Shown here: positions 1-7,331 of the stretch, in pieces
Position numbering within the stretch: the first letter of the stretch is position 1
Layout: each line of letters opens with the position of its first letter
NCBI GenBank assembly: GCA_017995495.1
Contig: JAGOIS010000053.1
Span: 1-9,040, forward strand
Direction: 5' to 3'
From: Candidatus Cloacimonadota bacterium
GTDB taxonomy: Bacteria; Cloacimonadota; Cloacimonadia; Cloacimonadales; Cloacimonadaceae
Length of the DNA: 9,040 nucleotides
Program-made: the position numbers and the translations under genes
Notes under the pieces: model-generated
Databases searched by the model: none
Seen by the model: the letters and a program-made list of their open reading frames with translations, nothing else
What the model was told of the DNA's origin: nothing

Positions 1-432
1 GGCCAGGCCGGATATGATGAGTATTCCGCCAAGTTCGGTGATCTCTCCGGAGTGCATATCTTCGCTTTTTCTCCCCAACTCAAGAGCTTATATAAACTTG
101 CCGGTGTCGCCGTTACCCGCGCGGGGGCAATGACCATCGCCGAACTGATCGAAAACCGGCTGCCCGCGGTTTTGATCCCCCTGCCCACCGCGGCGGAAAA
201 TCATCAGCACTACAACGCCCTCGATCTGCAACACAGGGGCATGGCGATCCTGCTCAAGCAAAGCGAGTTGAACGGCGAAACGCTGGTGCAGAAAGTGACG
301 CAGGTCTGGGCTGACCACGCCGGCCATGTGAACAAATTAGGACAACTACCTCACAACACAGCGGCGGAGGACATCGCGAGGGAGATATTGCACGACCTTG
401 ATAAGGAGCACAAACATGCTGGGAAAAACTAA
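1..432 (+). CDS. murG: MurG, UDP-GlcNAc:lipid I transferase (3' part)
   Basis: The frame is open from base 1 and ends at TAA 430-432, so this is the last 143 residues of a protein usually near 360 residues; the start lies upstream. MurG is a peripheral inner-membrane GT-B glycosyltransferase that moves GlcNAc from UDP-GlcNAc to lipid I, making lipid II for peptidoglycan. The fragment is the C-terminal, UDP-GlcNAc-binding lobe. It shows the family segment TRAGAMTIAEL (usual form SRAGA-TxxE), followed by LIPLPTAAENHQHYNA, matching the IPxPxaxxxHQxxNA donor-site segment. The ending is hydrophilic and Lys/His-rich. murC begins inside the last 17 bases in another frame, so the two are probably translationally coupled. 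Family assignment is firm; the N-terminal acceptor domain cannot be judged here. Confidence 0.95.
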   Translation, partial: GQAGYDEYSAKFGDLSGVHIFAFSPQLKSLYKLAGVAVTRAGAMTIAELIENRLPAVLIPLPTAAENHQHYNALDLQHRGMAILLKQSELNGETLVQKVTQVWADHAGHVNKLGQLPHNTAAEDIAREILHDLDKEHKHAGKN

Positions 433-1834
433 AAAGATCCATTTCATCGGTATTGGCGGCATCGGCATGAGCGGCATCGCCGAATTTCTGCATAACCAGG
501 GCCTGGAGATAAGTGGGTCCGATTTGAAAAAGACCGATGTCACCCGCCACCTGGAATCCCTCGGAATCAAGATCGAGGAGGGTCACAACCCCACCCTGGT
601 ACAGGATGTGGACGTGGTGGTCAAATCCTCCGCTGTCAAGGACGACAATCCCGAGATCAAGGCAGCCAAAGCCTTGAAGATCCCGGTCATCCGCCGCGCG
701 GAAATGCTGGCCGAGATCACCCGCATGAGCTTCTCCATCGGCATTTCAGGCACCCACGGCAAAACCACAACCACTTCCATGACCGGCCTGGTGCTGGAGG
801 CCGCCGGACTTGATCCCACCATCATCGTGGGTGGCAAGGTGAAGAATTATGGCTCCAACAACGTGATGGGTTCAGGCAAATACATTGTTGTGGAAGCCGA
901 TGAATATGACCATTCCTTCCTCTCCCTCTCCCCCTGCATCGCCGGGATCACCAACATCGACACCGATCACCTCGACTGCTACCGCAATCTGGATGACATC
1001 AAGGGCGCCTTCATCGAATACGCGAACAAGGTCCCCTTCTTCGGCAGCGTGATCGCCTGTCTGGACGATCCGGGAGTGCAGGCGGTTCTTCCCCGCATCA
1101 ACAAGAAGATCGTAACCTACGGTTTTTCCCGCCAGGCCGACATCCAAGCCCAGAACATCAGCATGAAGGATTTTGTGAGCGAATACGACGTTAGCTTCAA
1201 AGGCTACCGTCTCGGCCACGTGCAGATGAACGTGACCGGGCGCCACAACATCCAGAACTCGCTGCTGGCAGTGAGCATCGGCCTGGAATTGGACATCCCC
1301 TTCAAGCATATCCGCGAAGGCCTGATGCAATACAGCGGGGTTTACCGCCGCTTCGAGCTTAAAGGAGAAGCCCGCGGCATCACCATCTATGACGACTATG
1401 CCCACCACCCCACCGAGATCTCCGCCACCCTGGAGGGTTTCAAGGACAGCACCAAACGCAGGATAGTGGCCTTGTTTCAGCCTCACCTCTATTCACGCAC
1501 CCGGGATTTTTACGTGCAGTTCGGCAATGCTTTCTTTTCCTGCGACTGCCTCATCCTCGCCCCGATCTATCCAGCGCGTGAAGCCCCCTTGCCAGGGATC
1601 TCCTCCAAAATGATCGCCGACGCGGCCATCCAGAGTGGACACCACAAGGTTGTATTGATCGACGACATCTCCCAAATAGTGGCCAAAACCCTTTCCCTGC
1701 TTGAACCCGAAGACATCCTCATCACCATGGGCGCAGGCAATATCTGGCAGTATGGCGAGGAAATCCTCGCCGAACTGAAAAAACCTATTGACAAAAACAT
1801 TAAAGCTAAAAAAAATAGCAACTTAGAGACTTAA
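416..1834 (+). CDS. murC: MurC, UDP-N-acetylmuramate--L-alanine ligase
   Basis: MurC is the cytoplasmic Mur ligase that uses ATP to join L-Ala to UDP-MurNAc, the first peptide-stem step. The product is 472 residues, normal for the family. The N-terminal UDP-binding Rossmann motif reads GIGGIGMSGIA. The ATP P-loop GTHGKTT is at residues 112-118, the central-domain acidic motif VEADEYDHSF at 159-168 (EADE-D in the family), and the C-terminal DDYAHHPTEI at 326-335. I chose ATG 416 because AAGGAG (403-408) sits 7 bases before it and the Rossmann motif follows soon after; an in-frame TTG at 398 would add only six residues and lacks a better site. The start overlaps murG by 17 bases. After the conserved end GAGNIWQYGEEI there is a short Lys/Asn-rich tail encoded by AT-rich DNA, unlike the rest of the gene. 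Confidence 0.97.
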   Translation: MLGKTKKIHFIGIGGIGMSGIAEFLHNQGLEISGSDLKKTDVTRHLESLGIKIEEGHNPTLVQDVDVVVKSSAVKDDNPEIKAAKALKIPVIRRAEMLAEITRMSFSIGISGTHGKTTTTSMTGLVLEAAGLDPTIIVGGKVKNYGSNNVMGSGKYIVVEADEYDHSFLSLSPCIAGITNIDTDHLDCYRNLDDIKGAFIEYANKVPFFGSVIACLDDPGVQAVLPRINKKIVTYGFSRQADIQAQNISMKDFVSEYDVSFKGYRLGHVQMNVTGRHNIQNSLLAVSIGLELDIPFKHIREGLMQYSGVYRRFELKGEARGITIYDDYAHHPTEISATLEGFKDSTKRRIVALFQPHLYSRTRDFYVQFGNAFFSCDCLILAPIYPAREAPLPGISSKMIADAAIQSGHHKVVLIDDISQIVAKTLSLLEPEDILITMGAGNIWQYGEEILAELKKPIDKNIKAKKNSNLET

Positions 1835-1874
1835 GACAGGAATCAGCCATACCGCTGCAATATATTTAAATATT

Positions 1875-2654
1875 ATGAGAGACAATAAGTTACCGAACCA
1901 AACCTACACCCGTAAGAGAAGAGGAAACAGCCGATATTTCGTCTTTTTCGTCTTTATTTTACTGGGTCTAACTGCTTTGGGATTTGGGGCTTATCATCTG
2001 CTATCGAGACTGGAACTGCTCCACGTGCGCAAGATAGAGATCAGTGGCAATTCAGCCGTGGCTGACAGCCTTTTGGGAAGAGCATTGCAGAGCTACATCG
2101 GCCAGAACCTTCTCCGGGTGAACAAAACCGAGGTCAGGCAGCGCGTAAGCGCTTTTGCCCGGGTGAAAAGCGTCAAGGTTAGACGCAAATTCTTCAACAC
2201 TTTGCTGGTGAAGATCACCGAACGCAAGGCCAGCCTCTACGTGAAGAGCCTTGAGGGCGACCTGTTCCCCATCGACGAAGACGGCATCGTGTTGGAGCGG
2301 TATGGCAAGATCTACACCGAAAATCTTCCGGTGGTGAATCTGTTGGTCAACAACTCCCATCTCAAGACCGGGAGGAAACTCAAAAACTCAGCGCTGGACC
2401 GCGTTTTGGCCACGCATCGCCGCATCCTTGGCGAAGCCCCGGATTTCGCCGCCAACATCTCCGAATATTTCACCATTGATAAAACCGTTTACGTGATCGA
2501 CGCGCGCAACGGGCTGCGTATCATCCCCAGCGAGACCAATCTTGCCAAACAGCTTTCGCGTTATGAATTCGTGCGCGACAACGGCAATGTGAGCCAGACA
2601 GCCATCCTCGATCTGCGGATCGACAATCAGGTGGTGGTGAAGGCGGGCGACTGA
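1875..2654 (+). CDS. ftsQ: FtsQ/DivIB-type cell division protein
   Basis: FtsQ is a bitopic inner-membrane protein of the divisome that links early ring components to the FtsBL and FtsWI septal synthesis complex. The product has 259 residues. It has a basic cytoplasmic N-terminus (RKRRGNSR at about 13-20), one membrane segment at about 21-43, then a POTRA domain at about 49-117 containing VRKIEISGNS and a stretch of alternating charged and hydrophobic residues. The beta domain follows, with FPIDEDGIVL at 131-140, equivalent to the family's conserved (F/L)-(I/L)-D-x-(D/N)-G-V. Position between murC and ftsA supports the call, since the sequence itself is divergent. ATG 1875 has no Shine-Dalgarno match; the bases before it are almost all A/T. 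The next gene begins one base after the stop, so ftsA is probably coupled. Confidence 0.9.
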   Translation: MRDNKLPNQTYTRKRRGNSRYFVFFVFILLGLTALGFGAYHLLSRLELLHVRKIEISGNSAVADSLLGRALQSYIGQNLLRVNKTEVRQRVSAFARVKSVKVRRKFFNTLLVKITERKASLYVKSLEGDLFPIDEDGIVLERYGKIYTENLPVVNLLVNNSHLKTGRKLKNSALDRVLATHRRILGEAPDFAANISEYFTIDKTVYVIDARNGLRIIPSETNLAKQLSRYEFVRDNGNVSQTAILDLRIDNQVVVKAGD

Positions 2655-2655
2655 C

Positions 2656-3933
2656 ATGCGGCAAAACCTCATCACCGCTCTTGACATCGGCTCTTCCAAC
2701 GTGCGCTGCATCATGGCCAGGGTGAAAACGCCCCAAAACCTGGAGATCCTCGGCATTGCCGAAACACCCTCTTCCGGATTGGAAAAAGGAATCGTCAAAG
2801 ATATCCAGGCTGTGGCCGAATGCGTGAAAAAGGCGCTGGTGGAAGTGCAAACCACTTCAGGGATGAAGCCTGCCAACATCTACACCAACGTCACCGGCGA
2901 CCACATCCGCACCCAGGTGGGAGATGGGCGCATCTCCATTCCCACCGCCAGCCCCAACGAACCCGGCGAGATCGTTCAGGATCACGTGGACCAGGTGATC
3001 GCCGACGCCCGCAACGGAGTGAAGATCCAGAAAGGTTTCGAGCGCTCCCAGATCCTCCACGGAATCCCCCAGGGCTTTGTGATCGACGGCCATAACGACA
3101 TCCGCAATCCTCTGCGGATGACCGGGTTCCATCTCATCACCAAGGTGCTCACCATCTTCGGCGACGTCACCCAACTGCGCAATCTGGCCAAAAGCATGGA
3201 ATTGGCCGGTTATGAGATCGGAGCCGACAATTTTATCCTCAACCACATTGCCATCGGCAACGCCGTGCTCAGCGAGGACGAACGCCGCCTGGGCACCATC
3301 CTGATCGACATCGGCGGAGGCACTTGTGACATCAGCCTGCACCACCGGGGGATTTTGGAGAAGATCCTGGTGATCCCGATGGCTGGCGCCGCCATCACGG
3401 AAGACCTTGCCATCGGGCTCAAGACCACGCTTTCCAACGCCGAATATATCAAAACCACTTACGGAGTGGCCCTGGCCAGCAGCGTGGATCCGGAAAACGA
3501 GATCGTGGTGGAAGGTATCAGCGGTCGCGACAGCCAGGTGAAAACCCAATACCTGGTGAGCCACGTGGTCCAGCACCGCGTGGAGGAAATGCTGGCTCTG
3601 TGTTATGACCGCCTTAAAAATTATTACACGCCCGAACTGGTAACCGCGGGCATCGTGCTGACGGGCGGCACTGCCAAGCTGCAGACGATCGACGCCGTGG
3701 TCAGAAGCGCTTTCAACCTTCCCGTCAAGATCGCCCGGCCGGAATTGGACATTTTCACCGGCGACCTCGAAATGCTTAAGGACCCTGCCTTTGTAACCTG
3801 CGTTGGCCTGCTGCGTCACGCCGCGGCGCAGGAACCTGAGACCAAAGCGCCCAGCTTGAAGCTGGGACATATCAAAGCCGGAAAAACCATTGAAAAAATC
3901 AAAAACATATTAAAAGACTTTACGAGTTCGTAA
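2656..3933 (+). CDS. ftsA: FtsA, actin-like membrane tether of FtsZ
   Basis: FtsA is an actin-family ATP-binding protein that polymerises on the inner membrane, anchors FtsZ and recruits later divisome proteins. The product is 425 residues, typical length. Visible motifs are phosphate-1 ALDIGSSNVRC near residues 8-18, phosphate-2 IDIGGGTCDIS at 217-227 and the adenosine motif LTGGTAKL at 335-342. The SHS2/1C subdomain with its GIVKDI segment lies near residues 45-60. The last 20 or so residues (about KTIEKIKNILKDF) form a basic amphipathic helix as expected of the membrane-targeting sequence. ATG 2656 follows the ftsQ stop by one base; a weak GAAGG lies about 12 bases upstream, so start efficiency may depend on ribosomes finishing ftsQ. 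The interacting partner ftsZ begins 11 bases downstream. Confidence 0.97.
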   Translation: MRQNLITALDIGSSNVRCIMARVKTPQNLEILGIAETPSSGLEKGIVKDIQAVAECVKKALVEVQTTSGMKPANIYTNVTGDHIRTQVGDGRISIPTASPNEPGEIVQDHVDQVIADARNGVKIQKGFERSQILHGIPQGFVIDGHNDIRNPLRMTGFHLITKVLTIFGDVTQLRNLAKSMELAGYEIGADNFILNHIAIGNAVLSEDERRLGTILIDIGGGTCDISLHHRGILEKILVIPMAGAAITEDLAIGLKTTLSNAEYIKTTYGVALASSVDPENEIVVEGISGRDSQVKTQYLVSHVVQHRVEEMLALCYDRLKNYYTPELVTAGIVLTGGTAKLQTIDAVVRSAFNLPVKIARPELDIFTGDLEMLKDPAFVTCVGLLRHAAAQEPETKAPSLKLGHIKAGKTIEKIKNILKDFTSS

Positions 3934-3940
3934 AGGGGGA
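3934..3940 (+). promoter_or_regulatory. Strong ribosome binding site of ftsZ
   Basis: AGGGGGA directly after the ftsA stop, about 4-7 bases before ATG 3945. It is the clearest Shine-Dalgarno match of the division genes, in contrast with ftsQ (none) and ftsA (weak). This would fit the need for far more FtsZ than FtsQ or FtsA; that link is inference. Confidence 0.75.
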
Positions 3941-3944
3941 AAAA

Positions 3945-5129
3945 ATGATTGAATTTGACGAAAAACCTGCCCAGATAGGCACCACCATCAAAATCATCGG
4001 CGTCGGCGGAGCCGGCGGCAACGCGGTCAATACCATGATCGCCAACGATCTCTCCGGCGTGGAATTCATCGCTGCCAACACCGATATCAGCGACCTCGTC
4101 AAGAGCAAAGCCAAGATGAAGCTCCAGCTTGGCAAGAAACTCACCCGCGGACTCGGCACTGGCGCCAATCCCGAGCTGGGGGGTCGCTCCGCGGAAGAAT
4201 CCAAAGACGACATCCGCAGCCATATCGAAGGCGCGGACATGATCTTCATCGCCGCTGGCATGGGCGGCGGCACCGGCACCGGAGCGGCTCCCGTGGTTGC
4301 CAAGATCGCCCGGGACCTGGGCATCCTCACCCTGGGCATCGTCACCACCCCCTTCCCCTTTGAAGGGAAGAGGCGCCAAACCAACGCCGAGGAAGGGATC
4401 CGCAACATGGCGGAATTTGTGGACACCCTCATTGTGATCCCCAATTCCAAGCTTTGTGAGATCTATTCCGACCTCAGCCTCGTGGAAGCATTTCAGCGGG
4501 CCGACAACGTCCTCTATGAAGCAGCCAAAGCCGTTTCTGACATCATCAACGTCAGCGGGCTGGTCAACGTTGATTTCGCCGACGTGCGCACCGTGATGCA
4601 AAACATGGGTTACGCCCTGATGGGAACTGGAATCGCCGAAGGCGAAAACCGCTCCATCAACGCCGCCAAGGCTGCCATAAACAATCCGTTGTTGGCCGAC
4701 ATCAGCCTGCATGGATGCCAGTCGTTGCTGATCAACATCTCCGCCGGACCGGATATCAAGATGAACGAATTTGAAGACGTCTCCAGCGTGATCGTGAATG
4801 AAACAGGCTCCAACGCGAACATCATCATGGGCGTGATCATCGAGCCCGAGCTCGTTGGCAAGGTCTCGGTCACCATCATCGCCACCGGGCTGCAGAGCAG
4901 CACCAACATAGTGGATTTCACCCCGCAGCTCCTGGATGAGCCCAGACCTGAAGCCAAGCCGAAACAGCAGGTTCACAGGCAATCCAAGCCTGAAGATGAC
5001 ATTGAGGACATCTTTCGAGTCCTGAATATTAACCAGCCTTCCAACAAGGACCCCGAACCCCGGGAGGAGGAAACGCGCCAGCTTAGCCCCCGCACCGATC
5101 TGCCTTCCTTTTTGAAAGCCCTGGATTAA
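3945..5129 (+). CDS. ftsZ: FtsZ, tubulin-like division ring GTPase
   Basis: FtsZ is the cytoplasmic GTPase whose filaments form the Z ring at midcell. The product is 394 residues, normal length. GTP-binding motifs are intact: GVGGAGGNAVN at 19-29, AANTD in the T3 region, and the tubulin signature GGGTGTG at 107-113. The T7 synergy loop NVDFADV at 208-214 supplies the catalytic aspartates to the neighbouring subunit. The globular core ends near residue 316, followed by a polar linker of about 68 residues and the C-terminal peptide DLPSFLKALD (385-394), matching the D-(I/V)-P-x-F-L peptide that binds FtsA and other partners. Within the linker is an acidic/hydrophobic segment DDIEDIFRVLNI (351-362), which stands out. 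ftsZ is last in its unit, followed by a hairpin cluster and terminator. Confidence 0.98.
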   Translation: MIEFDEKPAQIGTTIKIIGVGGAGGNAVNTMIANDLSGVEFIAANTDISDLVKSKAKMKLQLGKKLTRGLGTGANPELGGRSAEESKDDIRSHIEGADMIFIAAGMGGGTGTGAAPVVAKIARDLGILTLGIVTTPFPFEGKRRQTNAEEGIRNMAEFVDTLIVIPNSKLCEIYSDLSLVEAFQRADNVLYEAAKAVSDIINVSGLVNVDFADVRTVMQNMGYALMGTGIAEGENRSINAAKAAINNPLLADISLHGCQSLLINISAGPDIKMNEFEDVSSVIVNETGSNANIIMGVIIEPELVGKVSVTIIATGLQSSTNIVDFTPQLLDEPRPEAKPKQQVHRQSKPEDDIEDIFRVLNINQPSNKDPEPREEETRQLSPRTDLPSFLKALD

Positions 5130-5161
5130 ACTTTACCCTCCTTCCTGCTTAGGTCTCTCAA

Positions 5162-5177
5162 CGGACAGCTCTGTCCG
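5162..5177 (+). repeat. Perfect 7-bp inverted repeat after ftsZ
   Basis: CGGACAG, CT, CTGTCCG: a perfect inverted repeat, drawable as a 6-bp stem with a 4-base loop, 32 bases after the ftsZ stop. No T-run follows, so it is not itself a terminator. It may protect the 3' end of the transcript or assist the adjacent terminator. Confidence 0.6.
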
Positions 5178-5180
5178 AAC

Positions 5181-5217
5181 AAACCGTCGGCGCTCCCCCT
5201 GCCGGCGGTTTTCTTTT
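5181..5217 (+). terminator. Intrinsic terminator of the division cluster
   Basis: CCGTCGGC (5184-5191) pairs with GCCGGCGG (5201-5208) with one T-G wobble, loop of 9 bases, then TTTTCTTTT (5209-5217). The A's before the stem can pair with the first T's. It fits a classical Rho-independent terminator and closes the transcript ending with ftsZ. Confidence 0.85.
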
Positions 5218-5252
5218 GGTCCGGTCTTCTCCGGGGATTTTTTATCCGGACC
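5218..5252 (+). repeat. Third hairpin, 7-bp stem with 21-base loop
   Basis: GGTCCGG (5218-5224) and CCGGACC (5246-5252) are perfectly complementary. The loop contains another CCGG and a T6 run. It begins where the terminator T-run ends. It may be a back-up terminator or a separate element; the long loop makes it weaker than the terminator itself. Confidence 0.45.
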
Positions 5253-5307
5253 CTGTCTGCCAAACTGCACATTATCATGCCGTTAGGTTATTCCATTAAG
5301 GGTGGAA

Positions 5308-5333
5308 GGCCTCAGGGAGGTAACCCTGAGGCC
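5308..5333. repeat. Perfect 10-bp hairpin between ftsZ and umuC
   Basis: GGCCTCAGGG, loop AGGTAA, CCCTGAGGCC: a perfect G+C-rich palindrome with a 6-base loop. No T-run follows on either strand, so it is not a standard intrinsic terminator. It lies about 90 bases before the umuC start and upstream of the possible promoter. It could be a small dispersed palindromic repeat, an operator or an RNA stability element; the sequence alone does not decide. Confidence 0.75.
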
Positions 5334-5374
5334 AGCCAGATGGACAAAAGAGCGGAAAACAGGCGATAATCAGG

Positions 5375-5402
5375 TTGACAGCAGAAGCCGCGCTGGTATT
5401 TT
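5375..5402 (+). promoter_or_regulatory. Possible sigma-70-type promoter for umuC unit
   Basis: TTGACA (5375-5380, consensus) and TATTTT (5397-5402, four of six) with a 16-base spacer. Transcription would start near 5409, leaving a leader of about 13 bases that still contains the AGGGAG ribosome site (5409-5414). It sits after the ftsZ terminator and directly before umuC, where a promoter is needed. The -10 match is modest and the sigma preference of this lineage is unknown. Confidence 0.4.
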
Positions 5403-5421
5403 TGGCGCAGGGAGAAAGACG

Positions 5422-6711
5422 ATGCGAAAGATTGGGCTCACGGACCAGGACATAGTCGCTTTGGTTGATTGCAACAACTTCTATGTGTCCTGCGAGCGCG
5501 TGTTTGACCCTTCCCTGGAAGGCAAACCGGTGGCCGTGCTGTCCAACAACGACGGCTGCATCGTCTCCCGCTCCAACGAGGTGAAGGCTCTCAAAATACC
5601 GATGGGAGCCCCCGGTTTTAAGCACGAAGCCCTCATCCGCAAACACGGGGGCACGCTGCTTTCCTCCAACTACGCGCTCTATGGCGATATGAGCCGCAGG
5701 GTGATGGATGTGCTGGCTAAGTTTTCCCCGGAACTGGAGATCTATTCCATCGACGAAGCCTTCCTGGGCTTGAACGGCTTTCGCATCCGCGACCTGCAGG
5801 ATTACGGACGCAAGATCCGCGACACTGTTCACCGATGGACCGGCATCCCGGTTTCCGTGGGCATATCACGCTCCAAGACCCTGGCCAAGGTGGCCAACCA
5901 CTATGCCAAGCGGTATTCAGGATACCGGGGCTGCCTGGTGCTGCTGGATGACGCTCGCATCGAAAAAGCGCTGCGGCAGCTTCCCGTATCGGAGATCTGG
6001 GGCATCGGCCGGCAGTACGACAAGTTTCTGAGGCAAAACAAGATCGAGAACGCCTGGCAACTCAGCAACGCCCCCGACAAGTTCATCGACCACTACATGA
6101 CCAGCGTGGGACACAAGACCGTGCTTGAATTGCAGGGCTATTCCTGCATCGACATGGACGAAGCCCCAGCTCCCAAGAAGAGCATCGTGGTCTCCAGATC
6201 CTTTGGCAGGCAGGTTTCCGATCTTGGCGAGCTGGAGGAGGCTGTTTCCACCTACATCACCCGGGCCGGGGAAAAACTCCGCTCCCAGCATAGCGTCGCG
6301 GGCCATCTGATGGTGTTTTTGAACACCAACCGCTTCAAGGAGGGGCCGCAGTACAACAACTCCGCCCAAACCAGCCTTTCACCCCCCACAGCCTATACGG
6401 CTGACCTGATCAAAACTGCGCTGGAAATCCTGCGCGAACTCTGGCTGCCCGGTTTTGAATTCAAGAAAGCCGGTGTGATGCTGTCCGAGATCATGGACGA
6501 AGGTGACGTTCCGCTCAACCTGATCGAAACAAATTATCTGGACGACGAACGCAAGGCGCTGATCGACACCATCGACAGGATCAACCGCCGTTGCGGCCGC
6601 GACACGGTCTTCTACGCCAGCAGCGGGGTGAAAAAAGACTGGCAGATGAAGCGGGCCAGGCTTTCACCCAGCTACACCACCCGCTGGTCGGATTTGCTGA
6701 AAACCAAGTGA
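5422..6711 (+). CDS. umuC: UmuC-like Y-family translesion DNA polymerase
   Basis: This is a Y-family lesion-bypass polymerase of the UmuC branch, 429 residues (E. coli UmuC is 422). Catalytic residues are present: D16 in [11 protein letters not shown], and D111/E112 in [10 protein letters not shown]21 is the likely sugar steric gate. [14 protein letters not shown] (151-164) is the fingers/palm family segment, WGIGR (193-197) the helix-hairpin-helix, and the little finger follows. The C-terminal tail (WQMKR at 407-411, then [13 protein letters not shown]) is the UmuC-specific end, the domain called DUF4113, which distinguishes it from DinB/Pol IV. The expected clamp-binding segment reads PLNLI (364-368), against QLNLF in E. 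coli UmuC. I chose ATG 5422, with AGGGAG 7 bases upstream; a GTG at 5302 would add an unrelated N-terminus encoded by the hairpin. No umuD is adjacent. yigZ starts 5 bases after the stop. Confidence 0.93.
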   Translation: MRKIGLTDQDIVALVDCNNFYVSCERVFDPSLEGKPVAVLSNNDGCIVSRSNEVKALKIPMGAPGFKHEALIRKHGGTLLSSNYALYGDMSRRVMDVLAKFSPELEIYSIDEAFLGLNGFRIRDLQDYGRKIRDTVHRWTGIPVSVGISRSKTLAKVANHYAKRYSGYRGCLVLLDDARIEKALRQLPVSEIWGIGRQYDKFLRQNKIENAWQLSNAPDKFIDHYMTSVGHKTVLELQGYSCIDMDEAPAPKKSIVVSRSFGRQVSDLGELEEAVSTYITRAGEKLRSQHSVAGHLMVFLNTNRFKEGPQYNNSAQTSLSPPTAYTADLIKTALEILRELWLPGFEFKKAGVMLSEIMDEGDVPLNLIETNYLDDERKALIDTIDRINRRCGRDTVFYASSGVKKDWQMKRARLSPSYTTRWSDLLKTK

Positions 6712-6716
6712 CGCCA

Positions 6717-7331
6717 ATGGCCTACACAACCATCGCGGCATCAGTATCCTGGCAGCAAAAGATCCGCCGCTCCACCTTCATCTGCACCCTCCACCCCATC
6801 GCCAACGCGGATGAGGCCAGAGCCCTGATCAGCGCTCACGTGAAGTGGCATGCCAACGCCACCCACAACTGCTTTGCCTATATTTGCGGATTTGAGCGGG
6901 AAACCCAGTATTGGAGCGACGCCGGCGAGCCGCACGGCACGGCGGGAAAACCGATCCTGAATTCCCTTTTGCGGGCAAACATGACCAATGTTTTGGCCTT
7001 GGTGACCCGCTTCTACGGCGGCATCAAACTCGGTGTTCCCGGCCTGATCGATGCCTATGGCGGCACGGTGGAAAAAACCCTGGAGCTGGCGGAGAAAGCC
7101 TCCGCCACAGACTTTGCCGGATTTGTAGTGAAAGCTGAATACGCGGTGGTGGACCAGTTGACAGGCCTGCTGAGAACGCTGGGGGGCAAGGTGGCGAGTG
7201 AAAACTGGACGGACAGGGCGGAACTGGCGATCCGGGTCCCAGCGCAAAACGCGGACGCCCTGCGGGAATTTTTGGCTGGACAAGCCGCCCAATCCCGCTT
7301 GGAATATTTTGAGGAGAATGACCATGCTTAG
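6717..7331 (+). CDS. yigZ: YigZ/IMPACT family protein
   Basis: The product has 204 residues, the same length as E. coli YigZ. The family has an N-terminal IMPACT domain (UPF0029) and a small C-terminal DUF1949 domain; its eukaryotic member IMPACT modulates Gcn2 signalling in translation, while the bacterial role is unsettled (nucleic acid or ribosome binding has been proposed). Family motifs are clear: KIRRSTFICTL near the start, THNCFAY, then DAGEPHGTAGKP at 68-79 and RFYGGIKLG at 98-106, followed by LIDAYGG. I chose ATG 6717 because the YigZ alignment starts there; the open frame extends 126 bases further upstream but overlaps umuC. No clear Shine-Dalgarno precedes it, and it starts 5 bases after the umuC stop, suggesting coupling. 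It overlaps the next gene by 8 bases. Confidence 0.93.
   Translation: MAYTTIAASVSWQQKIRRSTFICTLHPIANADEARALISAHVKWHANATHNCFAYICGFERETQYWSDAGEPHGTAGKPILNSLLRANMTNVLALVTRFYGGIKLGVPGLIDAYGGTVEKTLELAEKASATDFAGFVVKAEYAVVDQLTGLLRTLGGKVASENWTDRAELAIRVPAQNADALREFLAGQAAQSRLEYFEENDHA

Noticed and set aside
3816..4982. Long minus-strand open frame (388 codons) across ftsA/ftsZ, and similar ones at 2857-3870 and 872-1486
   Set aside because: They lie opposite clear ftsA, ftsZ and murC, show no recognisable domain, and are explained by G/C at third codon positions.
5162..5177. CGGACAGCTCTGTCCG as an SOS (LexA) box
   Set aside because: It does not fit CTGT-N8-ACAG or GAAC-N4-GTTC, and it lies before the ftsZ terminator, about 245 bases from umuC.
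5277..5369. 30-codon open frame between ftsZ and umuC
   Set aside because: It has no Shine-Dalgarno site, is hydrophilic without a recognisable motif, and a third of it is the palindrome; not supportable as a gene.
5302..5421. GTG-started N-terminal extension of umuC
   Set aside because: The added 40 residues are encoded by the hairpin and leader region and have no counterpart in UmuC; ATG 5422 has a well-placed AGGGAG.
6591..6716. Upstream extension of yigZ inside umuC
   Set aside because: The 42 extra residues overlap the conserved UmuC C-terminus and are absent from YigZ; the alignment starts at ATG 6717.
7198..7323. Upstream extension of the Memo-like gene
   Set aside because: It lies in yigZ in another frame; the family start RKTAHAGSFYP follows ATG 7324 directly, which has GAGGAG upstream.
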